Part shown: in pieces, positions 1 to 5,666 of the stretch
Layout: each line of letters opens with the position of its first letter
Position numbering within the stretch: position 1 is the stretch's first letter
NCBI GenBank assembly: GCA_003662715.1
Contig: QMYO01000047.1
Coordinates: 1 to 9,270, forward strand
Direction of reading: 5' to 3'
DNA: 9,270 bases
Source of the DNA: Candidatus Bathyarchaeota archaeon
Lineage (GTDB): Archaea > Thermoproteota > Bathyarchaeia > Bathyarchaeales > Bathyarchaeaceae
Made by a program: the position numbers and the translations under genes
The notes under the pieces: generated by a model
Databases searched by the model: none
Told to the model about the DNA's origin: nothing
What the model saw: only the letters and a program-made list of their open reading frames with translations

Positions 1-2
1 GA

Positions 3-593
3 CTAAAAGAACTCGGCGCCGACATCAGAATTGAGGCTCTTCCAAAAGGCGACTACATCATATCCGACCTATGCGCCATCGAACGCAAAACCGTACGTGA
101 CTTCGTTTACACTTTGACTAGACGATACCTTTTTGAGCAGCTTTTCCAGCTGAAAGAAGTTTACGCTAAACCCTTTATTCTCATTGAGGGGTACCTCCCC
201 ATTATTTATAAGTTCAGCAGAATCCAGCCCGCCTCAGTTTGGGGCGCCATGTTCGCCTTGGCGAAGCAGGGAATTTTCATGATTCATACCACTAGCTATA
301 AAGAAACCGTGGATTTCCTATACACGGCTGCTAAACAGGAACAAATCGTCGAGAAAAGAATCCCAATCGTGCATCCAGTGAAAAAGCATGAAACTCTAGC
401 TGACGCTCAAATCTTCTTCTTAGCTAGTTTGCCCAACATTGGACGAGAAAAAGCAACGGCGCTCCTTAACTCTTATCAAACTCCACTAAACGCTTTGCTT
501 AACCTAGACCGATGGACCAAAGATGTTCATGGTTTGGGACCAAAAATCACCAAAAAAGTGAGTCAAGTGATACATACACCCTACAAAGAATAG
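3..593 (+). CDS. XPF/Hef-family (ERCC4) structure-specific endonuclease, C-terminal part; 5' end outside window
   Basis: The open frame runs in from the left edge with no start codon, giving 196 visible residues. Near the N-terminus is the ERCC4 nuclease signature: GDY (residues 16-18), then ERK (27-29) with Asp33, matching the metal-binding GDx(n)ERKx3D motif. The first acidic motif of the fold must lie upstream. The end carries a tandem helix-hairpin-helix (HhH2) region, with LPNIG near residue 145 and VHGLG near 178, as in archaeal XPF and Hef. Family members cut the duplex strand near 3' flaps and stalled-fork junctions, usually as dimers. The upstream part is missing, so I cannot tell a short XPF (nuclease plus HhH) from a Hef helicase-nuclease fusion. 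The protein ends HTPYKE, close to Hef C-termini, and I see no PCNA-binding PIP box of the kind found at the end of crenarchaeal XPF. An internal TTG at 114 could be miscalled as the start; it lies inside the nuclease domain. The gene converges on an SMC-like gene 14 bases away. Confidence 0.9.
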   Translation, partial: LKELGADIRIEALPKGDYIISDLCAIERKTVRDFVYTLTRRYLFEQLFQLKEVYAKPFILIEGYLPIIYKFSRIQPASVWGAMFALAKQGIFMIHTTSYKETVDFLYTAAKQEQIVEKRIPIVHPVKKHETLADAQIFFLASLPNIGREKATALLNSYQTPLNALLNLDRWTKDVHGLGPKITKKVSQVIHTPYKE

Positions 594-607
594 AGTTAAT
601 TCTAAAC

Positions 608-2656
608 TCAAGCAAGCTCTTTGATTAAGGATGTTCCTTCAACGTTCTGAACCGTGATGATGTGAACATCCTCCTCCCTCTCAAAGGTTACTTGACTAGG
701 AGTAATAGCCAAGTACTGCGCATCCAAACCCTTAACAGAAGAAACAAGAAGCTTAGCAATAAGCTCTCGATTTTTAGGGTCCATGTGAACGTCATATTCA
801 TCAACAGCTCGGAAAGGAGACCGAATGTGCTGTTGCAACGCCAAAAGAAAAGTTACAGTAGCCGTACTGCGCTCTCCACCGCTCTGAGTGTATGCATTAA
901 GGGAAACAGGCTTCGCCCCTTTAAATCCTACAAGAATCTCTAAACCCGCTGCCTCTATGTCCTGCTCATTAACCAGCCGAACCTCGCCAATGGCTTGAGT
1001 CTGTGAAAGAATCCCTTGATACTGAAGATTAACATGCTTCAGAAGATTTCGAAGAACCGTTCTCCAAGCCTCCATCCTAGTCTTAACCTCTTCCAAAGCC
1101 TTTTCTCGATTCTCCGCCACCAACCTAGCCTTCTCCTCCAGCTCCAAGTAAAGTTTAGAATAGGATTCATACATGCGCTCAATATCCTCGGAAACATCAG
1201 CAAGAGCAGCGAGATGTCCATCAGTGACTCGAATTTCATCCAAAATTTCCATGACGCTCTTCGTTGGTACCAGTTGGGGACCCGTTTTCTCCGCCCTTTT
1301 CACAGCTTCATGGAGGTCTTCAAGAGCTGATTGTAACTCTTTGTCTAGTTTCTCTAAATTTTTTCTAATAGCTTCCCTTCGATATCGCAGTAGAGCTAGG
1401 TTGATTTTGTGATCTATGAATTCATTGTTGGCGTTTTCCATCTCCATGTTTAAATGATTCAGTTTAGCCTGGGCATCTGCAATCTGGACATCCAGTTTGC
1501 TAAGTTGTTTGTTGGAGTTTTCTATAGACTCCTTCATCCTTTCACTCCTCATGTTTAACCGCTGAATCCACGAGTTTTCAAAGTTTTCAAAGGTTGACCT
1601 AATCTGGTTTAGTTGGAGGTTAAAGTCGGTTGGATTCTGAAATTCCATCAGCGTCGTTTCTAACCGCTCTATCTCGCTTAGACATTTCTTAAACTGTTCT
1701 TGACGAGTTTCTGTCCATAACTGAGTTTCTTCCAGCGCTTGACTAATCAATGAAACATTTGATTCATTTTTCGCCCTTTCCCGCTCCAGCGTTAACCGTT
1801 CCTCCAGAAGTTTTCGCCACTCAGCCTTCAGTTGATCCAGTCTTCCATGAAGCTCGCTTAGTTGGTTTTCAACGCCTTTCGCTTCGCTTTCTATCCGCAG
1901 CCTTTCGTTTTGTTCTTTTTGAATCTGCTTCTTTAACTCTGAAACCAGTTTTTCTCTTTTCGAAACCTCAGCCCAAGCCAGTTCTCTTTCAAGAAACCTA
2001 CGCTTCATTCTTAACTGCTTTTTCTGCTGATACCGATCGTATTGTTCTCTCCAGTAGTTTAGGGTTTGCTTGGCGGACTCCAAAAGTTTTCCCACCGACT
2101 CTTCTTGGCTGAGGGCACGGCTTAATTTCCGTTTAGCATTCAAAACATTTTTGCGGTAGGATTCAAAGCCCACCGCTGCTTCCACCATTCTAAGCTTTTC
2201 TTGAGGTGAAAGAACCGTGAATTCTTCCACCATGTTTTGATGCATAATAATCAGCATATTATCTGGATCAACACCAAACTTGGAAAGAAGCCTTTTAACC
2301 TCACTTTTGGTCGCCGCCCTATTGTCAAGTTCAAACCAGTACTTTCCATCCCGCCTTAGAACCCTCGTCAAAAAAATGTGGTCCTTTTTAATCCTAGTAA
2401 CTGGTCGACGATTTCCTTTGCGAGAGTTATCTAAAACAATGGTGACTCGAGCTTGATCTTTCCCCCATCTAATAAGGTCGCTTAGCTTCTTAGACCGTTC
2501 TGTGTAGGATTGACCCAGCGCCACTGAGATTCCCAGCAGCATGGATGATTTGCCTGAGCCGTTGGGTCCGCAGATGACGTTTACGCCTGGTTTAAAGGGT
2601 ACCCTAGCGTATTCGTAGGACATGAAGTTTTCCAAGATGATTTCTTTAATTAACAT
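608..2656 (-). CDS. Short SMC-like ATPase with Smc5/6-type head motifs
   Basis: This 682-residue protein has the two-part ABC ATPase head of SMC/Rad50 proteins. The N-terminal half-head carries Walker A GPNGSGKS at residues 30-37. The C-terminal half-head carries the signature QSGGERS (591-597), Walker B ending AVDE (Asp619, Glu620) and the D-loop HMDP. The wording around the signature and Walker B (SPFRAVDEYDVHMDP) resembles eukaryotic Smc5/6 more than Smc1-4 or Rad50, and archaeal Smc5/6-related proteins are known. Between the heads, about residues 170-540 look like coiled coil with a break at QNPTDFN (340-346) that may be the apex. There is no CxxC zinc hook (the only cysteines are 29 and 325) and no obvious globular hinge, and the protein is much shorter than the usual 1,000-1,200 residues. 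It is expected to bind DNA or chromosomes and act in repair or organisation; the exact role is unknown. ATG 2656 is preceded by AAAAGGA and a TATA-like box. Convergent with the nuclease gene, divergent from the signalling operon. Confidence 0.88.
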   Translation of the reverse strand: MLIKEIILENFMSYEYARVPFKPGVNVICGPNGSGKSSMLLGISVALGQSYTERSKKLSDLIRWGKDQARVTIVLDNSRKGNRRPVTRIKKDHIFLTRVLRRDGKYWFELDNRAATKSEVKRLLSKFGVDPDNMLIIMHQNMVEEFTVLSPQEKLRMVEAAVGFESYRKNVLNAKRKLSRALSQEESVGKLLESAKQTLNYWREQYDRYQQKKQLRMKRRFLERELAWAEVSKREKLVSELKKQIQKEQNERLRIESEAKGVENQLSELHGRLDQLKAEWRKLLEERLTLERERAKNESNVSLISQALEETQLWTETRQEQFKKCLSEIERLETTLMEFQNPTDFNLQLNQIRSTFENFENSWIQRLNMRSERMKESIENSNKQLSKLDVQIADAQAKLNHLNMEMENANNEFIDHKINLALLRYRREAIRKNLEKLDKELQSALEDLHEAVKRAEKTGPQLVPTKSVMEILDEIRVTDGHLAALADVSEDIERMYESYSKLYLELEEKARLVAENREKALEEVKTRMEAWRTVLRNLLKHVNLQYQGILSQTQAIGEVRLVNEQDIEAAGLEILVGFKGAKPVSLNAYTQSGGERSTATVTFLLALQQHIRSPFRAVDEYDVHMDPKNRELIAKLLVSSVKGLDAQYLAITPSQVTFEREEDVHIITVQNVEGTSLIKELA

Positions 2657-2667
2657 TCGCTGTAGAG

Positions 2668-2709
2668 TCCTTTTAGCAATAAGGATAGAGATTATTTCCT
2701 TATATTAAA
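2668..2709 (-). promoter_or_regulatory. Putative promoter and ribosome binding site of the SMC-like gene
   Basis: On the minus strand a TATA-like TTTAATATA (about 2701-2709) lies near 47 bases before the ATG. This would place transcription start around 2678 and give a leader of about 20 bases. Within that leader AAAAGGA (2668-2674) lies 11 bases before the start and is a plausible, slightly distant Shine-Dalgarno site. There is no experimental support; the box is judged only by composition and spacing. Confidence 0.4.
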
Positions 2710-2753
2710 ATGATTAGATTTATCGGAACACAAAGGAAACATAACTCATTTAG

Positions 2754-2773
2754 ATTCGGATTTTTATTCGGAT
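2754..2773. repeat. Two copies of ATTCGGAT, 12-bp period, flanking a T-run
   Basis: ATTCGGAT occurs at 2754-2761 and again at 2766-2773, separated by four Ts, in the divergent intergenic region. The T-rich stretch TTTTTATT (2761-2768) enclosed by the copies is a weak TATA-like candidate for the NitrOD5 operon, 50-57 bases before its ATG. A related TATCGGAA occurs at about 2721-2728. A direct repeat of nearly one helical turn beside a promoter could be an operator, but it may also be chance in AT-rich DNA. Confidence 0.35.
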
Positions 2774-2817
2774 GCAACTAAGATTGAAAATTCACATTTG
2801 TATTTCATAAGCGATAT

Positions 2818-3222
2818 ATGAGCGATTTCATGAAGCACTTCATAGAGTGCACCTTCGAGGAATCACCATTGCGTAACCATGGTTTTGAAAAGCTTCTGCT
2901 TGAAGCAATCGATGAGGGGCTGTCTTCGCTGGGGGAATCTTCGAAGTATGCGATTTATTTCCACCTGAAAACGGCTTTCAAGGTTAGCAGGCGAGACATT
3001 CCTTATAAAATTGAAGAATTTGCCGATGCGATTGAAAAAATCTTTGGGCTTGGAGCTAAACCTCTTGAGATACTCATAATGCAGCGGCTCTATGAAAAGG
3101 TTGGAGGGGATGTTGATTATCCAAAAAATAAGAACTTGGTGTTCACTGAATACGTAGCAGCGGTCAAGCAAAGTTTTCTGAAGAAGAAAAAGCAGACAAG
3201 TGTTCAACGTGCGCATGTATGA
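2818..3222 (+). CDS. NitrOD5-domain-like signalling protein
   Basis: A 134-residue soluble protein with no signal peptide or membrane segment. Its core has the pattern I associate with the NitrOD5 family (an output domain named from Nitrososphaera, found in archaeal signal-transduction proteins). It runs through LLEAIDEGLSSLGES, AIYFHLK, IPYKIEEFADAIEKIFG and GAKPLEILIMQRLYEKVGG, and looks largely alpha-helical. The tail is basic (FLKKKKQ). The biochemical function of the domain is not known. Its position 45 bases before a CHASE4 histidine kinase and its receiver, on the same strand, fits a role as accessory or output component of that pathway. ATG 2818 is the first start in frame that precedes the conserved part. 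No clear Shine-Dalgarno site is seen just upstream, so translation may use a short or leaderless transcript. Family assignment is from memory of the pattern and is moderately sure. Confidence 0.75.
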   Translation: MSDFMKHFIECTFEESPLRNHGFEKLLLEAIDEGLSSLGESSKYAIYFHLKTAFKVSRRDIPYKIEEFADAIEKIFGLGAKPLEILIMQRLYEKVGGDVDYPKNKNLVFTEYVAAVKQSFLKKKKQTSVQRAHV

Positions 3223-3254
3223 GGAGAAAAGAGATTGAAGGAAGGATTGATGAA

Positions 3255-3270
3255 GGAGAATTAATTTTTG
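3255..3270 (+). promoter_or_regulatory. Shine-Dalgarno site deciding a TTG start for the CHASE4 kinase
   Basis: AAGGAGAA includes GGAG at 3255-3258, nine bases before TTG 3268. An in-frame stop (TAA 3262-3264) lies two codons upstream of the TTG, so no earlier start is possible. The residues that follow (MKLRKKT and a hydrophobic stretch) are a typical N-terminus for a membrane-anchored sensor kinase. Confidence 0.7.
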
Positions 3271-4212
3271 AAACTGCGTAAGAAAACGTTGATCATTATC
3301 GGCGTGACGAACATCAGTCTAATAGCGATTCTGTATGTTACTTCGCAAACTATCTTGCTAAACAGTTTCGCTGCGCTGGAGGATCAGAATACACGCCAGA
3401 ATGTTGAACGATTCCAGAATGCTCTATCTAGTGATCTGTCCGATTTGGAGTTTCTCACTTGGGATTGGGCTGCGTGGGACGATACTTACGACTTCGTCCA
3501 AAACCCTAATGAAGATTATGTAAACGCGAACCTCATCGACGAAACCTTCATTGCATATGAATACAACCTCATGATGTTTTTCAACTCTTCTGGCGAAATA
3601 GTGTTCAGTAAGTTCTTTGATCTGGAGAATGAGGAAGAAATACCCATTCCCGAGAGCTTAATGGAACACCTCTCTCCCAATAGCCTCCTTCTGCAACATC
3701 CTGACATAAATAGCTCTATAACTGGTATCCTTCTTCTTCCCGAAGGTCCATTACTTGTTTCCTCATGTCCTATCCTGACAAGTGATAAGCAAGGTCCTAT
3801 TCGCGGAACGCTGATCATGGGATATTATCTTGACTCCACACGAATCAACAGTTTAGCTGAGAGAACACAATTATCTCTCAACCTGCAACGATTTGACGAT
3901 TCGCAGATGCCGCCTGACTTTCAAACAGCTCTCGCATCTTTGTCAGAAGAAACGACGATTTTCACACGACCATTGAACAAAGAGACTATTGCGGGATACA
4001 CCTTGTTTAAGGATATTTATGGATTATGGAGAACCCAGTCTGGTGTTGAGAGTAGATATGCCTCGAAGTATCTACATGCAAGGCCAAGCCAGCATCTCCT
4101 ATTTCATCTTTTTGTTATTGGTGACAGGTGCCGTGTTCAGCATAGTGATCATGCTACTTTTGGAGAAGACGGTGTTGTCAAGGTTAACTCGGCTCAGCGC
4201 AAGTGTCAATAG
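3268..4212 (+). CDS. CHASE4 sensor half of a frameshifted membrane histidine kinase
   Basis: As read, this frame gives 314 residues. A basic N-terminus and one membrane segment (about residues 8-26) are followed by an extracytoplasmic CHASE4 sensor domain marked by DWAAWDDTY (66-74) and YVNANL shortly after. CHASE4 is a predicted extracellular ligand-sensing domain of bacterial and archaeal receptors; its ligand is unknown. Homology runs to KDIYG (Gly252, codon 4021-4023). Beyond that, 62 residues up to the stop at 4212 have no sensor-kinase character. The expected continuation (EPSLVLRVDMPR, then TM2, HAMP and kinase) is in another frame starting at 4031. The break coincides exactly with a perfect 7-bp tandem duplication. 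Removing one copy gives a continuous 621-residue protein from 3268 to 5140. If translated as it stands, the product keeps TM1 and the sensor but has neither the second membrane anchor nor kinase activity. Confidence 0.85.
   Translation: MKLRKKTLIIIGVTNISLIAILYVTSQTILLNSFAALEDQNTRQNVERFQNALSSDLSDLEFLTWDWAAWDDTYDFVQNPNEDYVNANLIDETFIAYEYNLMMFFNSSGEIVFSKFFDLENEEEIPIPESLMEHLSPNSLLLQHPDINSSITGILLLPEGPLLVSSCPILTSDKQGPIRGTLIMGYYLDSTRINSLAERTQLSLNLQRFDDSQMPPDFQTALASLSEETTIFTRPLNKETIAGYTLFKDIYGLWRTQSGVESRYASKYLHARPSQHLLFHLFVIGDRCRVQHSDHATFGEDGVVKVNSAQRKCQ
4009..4021 (+). promoter_or_regulatory. Possible restart site for the kinase half: AAGGA then ATG
   Basis: AAGGA (4009-4013) lies five bases before ATG 4019. 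In the present sequence this ATG is in frame with the downstream TM2-HAMP-kinase region (ATG GAT TAT GGA GAA). With only one copy of the 7-bp repeat the same ATG would be out of frame. It could therefore allow re-initiation within the upstream half. This is inferred from spacing only. Confidence 0.35.
4017..4030 (+). repeat. Perfect 7-bp tandem duplication (TTATGGA twice) causing a frameshift
   Basis: TTATGGA at 4017-4023 is repeated immediately at 4024-4030. Seven bases shift the frame by one, and the change from the CHASE4 frame to the kinase frame occurs precisely here. Deleting either copy joins ...DIYG to EPSLVLRV without a break. Replication slippage is the simplest origin. A two-copy repeat can also collapse back to one copy, restoring the gene. 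Confidence 0.9.
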
Positions 4213-5140
4213 AGTAAGAGCACATGGAGATTTTTCGGAACGCGTGTCAATATCAGGAAAAGATGAATTGTCGAGCCTTGCTGACGAGATCAATGGGATG
4301 CTAGCAGCGCTGAAAAAGTCTCAAGATAAGCTTAGACATTACTCTGAGCACTTGGAGGAGTTGGTTAAGGAGAGAACCAGAAAGTTGCGGCTTGCACAAG
4401 AGCAGCTTCTCAAGGCTGAGAGATTAGCTGCCATCGGAGAAGTAGCAGCAATGGTGGGTCATGACCTACGGAATCCGTTAACAGGCATCGCTGGTGCTGC
4501 ATACTATTTGAAAACGAAGTTTGGCTCAAAAATGGACAAGAAAACAAAAGAGATGCTAGAGCTTATTGAAAAAGACATAGAATACTCCAACAACATCATA
4601 AACGGCCTCCTAAACTACTCGAGAGAGATACGGTTAGAGCTGACAGAAACCACTCCAAAATCAATTATAAAAGATGCGTTGACTTTAGTTGAAGTTCCAA
4701 GCAACATACGAATATTAGATTTAACTGAGAATAAACCAAAGATTGAGATTGACACGCAGAAAATGAAAAGAGTCTTTGTCAACATCATCAAAAATGCAAT
4801 TGACGCCATGCCTGAAGGTGGAGAACTCACAATTGCGAGCAAAGAGTTAAATGGCAACTTAGAAATCGCCTTCACCGACACTGGAACAGGCATACCAAAA
4901 GACATTATGGAGAAAATTTGGACGCCGCTTTTCACAACAAAAGCGAAAGGAATGGGATTAGGCTTGTCCATCTGTAAACGTATAGTGGAAGCGCACGGAG
5001 GCTCAATTTCTGTAGAAAGCATAGTTGGAAAAGGCACAACCTTCACGGTAACATTTCCAATTAAACCAAAAATAGAAGGAGGTGAAAAAACATGGGTGAA
5101 CATGCCAGAATCCTCGTTGTTGACGACGATGAAAGCATAA
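4019..5140 (+). CDS. TM2-HAMP-histidine kinase half of the frameshifted CHASE4 kinase
   Basis: This half begins with the last extracytoplasmic residues, a membrane segment (DNA about 4094-4162) and a HAMP-like linker with a coiled-coil stretch. It continues with HisKA, whose phospho-acceptor His lies in GHDLRNPL (codon 4460-4462), and a complete HATPase_c domain. The latter has the N-box NIIKNAIDAM, the G1 box DTGTGIP, the F-box WTPLFTTK and the G2 box GMGLGLSI. All catalytic motifs are present, so there is no sign of long-term decay. I place the start at ATG 4019; a TTG at 3989 opens the same frame ten codons earlier, and the ancestral gene had no start here. A product from 4019 would be 373 residues with one membrane anchor and no sensor. 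The 3' end overlaps the receiver gene by 49 bases. The likely substrate is that receiver. Role and family are sure; independent expression is not. Confidence 0.85.
   Translation: MDYGEPSLVLRVDMPRSIYMQGQASISYFIFLLLVTGAVFSIVIMLLLEKTVLSRLTRLSASVNRVRAHGDFSERVSISGKDELSSLADEINGMLAALKKSQDKLRHYSEHLEELVKERTRKLRLAQEQLLKAERLAAIGEVAAMVGHDLRNPLTGIAGAAYYLKTKFGSKMDKKTKEMLELIEKDIEYSNNIINGLLNYSREIRLELTETTPKSIIKDALTLVEVPSNIRILDLTENKPKIEIDTQKMKRVFVNIIKNAIDAMPEGGELTIASKELNGNLEIAFTDTGTGIPKDIMEKIWTPLFTTKAKGMGLGLSICKRIVEAHGGSISVESIVGKGTTFTVTFPIKPKIEGGEKTWVNMPESSLLTTMKA
5078..5083 (+). promoter_or_regulatory. Strong Shine-Dalgarno site (GGAGGT) of the receiver gene
   Basis: GGAGGTG lies inside the end of the kinase gene, with eight bases between GGAGGT and ATG 5092. 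It is the clearest ribosome binding site in the window. It suggests the receiver is translated independently of the kinase and would remain so whatever the state of the upstream frameshift. Confidence 0.8.
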
Positions 5141-5544
5141 GAAAAGTCCTAGCAACAATATTGGAAGAAAAGGGATACGTTGTTGACACTGCAGAAAACG
5201 GGAAAGAAGCAATCGAAAAATCCAAGAAGCGATTCTATAACCTAGCTCTTCTTGACATTCGTCTGCCAGACATGGAAGGCACAGAATTGTTAACTGCAAT
5301 GAAAGAAACAACGCCGAAAATGGTTAAAATCATCATGACAGGCTATCCCTCCCTAAAAAACGCGATAGAAGCGGTCAACAAAGGCGCAGACGCCTATATA
5401 CTGAAGCCTCTGAACATGGACAACACCCTCCACACAATCAAGGAACATTTAAAAAATCAGGAACAAGCAATGAAGTACAGCGAACAGAAAGTGGTTGAAT
5501 TCATCGAAACAAGAGCTAGAGAATTTGATGAAAAAAGACCATGA
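5092..5544 (+). CDS. Stand-alone response regulator receiver protein
   Basis: A 150-residue CheY-like receiver with no DNA-binding output domain. The phosphorylation machinery is complete: acidic pocket Asp12/Asp13, phospho-acceptor Asp55 in LLDIRLPD, Thr83 in IIMTGYP, and Lys105 in ILKPLN. After the domain (about residue 125) there is a charged helical tail of about 25 residues (EQAMKYSEQKVVEFIETRAREF) that could contact a partner. It follows and overlaps the CHASE4 kinase and is its obvious phosphate acceptor. Because it lacks an output domain, the signal must pass by protein-protein contact. The NitrOD5-like protein at the head of the operon is a candidate partner, which is inference. Many archaeal two-component systems end in such single-domain receivers. 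Confidence 0.93.
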   Translation: MGEHARILVVDDDESIRKVLATILEEKGYVVDTAENGKEAIEKSKKRFYNLALLDIRLPDMEGTELLTAMKETTPKMVKIIMTGYPSLKNAIEAVNKGADAYILKPLNMDNTLHTIKEHLKNQEQAMKYSEQKVVEFIETRAREFDEKRP

Positions 5545-5568
5545 TATACCAAAAAAGCGATGAAATAA

Positions 5569-5580
5569 TCTCTTTTTATT
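5569..5580 (+). terminator. Possible U-rich terminator after the signalling operon
   Basis: TCTCTTTTTATT lies about 25 bases after the receiver stop codon. Archaeal RNA polymerase can terminate at short T-runs without a hairpin, and no strong hairpin is seen. A second pyrimidine-rich stretch follows at about 5601-5620. Confidence 0.35.
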
Positions 5581-5601
5581 AGCGCATACCATACTTCACA
5601 C

Positions 5602-5609
5602 TTTATACT
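5602..5609 (+). promoter_or_regulatory. Possible TATA box of the E1-like gene
   Basis: TTTATACT lies about 60 bases before ATG 5667, which would place transcription start near 5630 and give a 35-base leader. No good Shine-Dalgarno site precedes the ATG. Rated low because the surrounding 122-bp intergenic region is AT-rich throughout. Confidence 0.3.
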
Positions 5610-5666
5610 TTCTCCTCTTTCACAAAAACTTGAAAAAACAAAAATTCATATGGCAGAACTTGAATT

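Noticed and set aside
608..2656. Several open frames on the + strand within the SMC-like gene
   Set aside because: They have low-complexity, Ser/Leu/Arg-rich products typical of antisense shadows, and the minus-strand protein is a clear family member.
3234..3264. A nine-codon TTG-started leader peptide before the kinase
   Set aside because: It is very short and purine-rich with no regulatory structure; it most likely reflects the Shine-Dalgarno-rich spacer.
4017..4030. Programmed ribosomal frameshifting at the kinase break
   Set aside because: No slippery heptamer, homopolymer or stimulatory hairpin is visible, and the exact 7-bp duplication explains the frame change fully.
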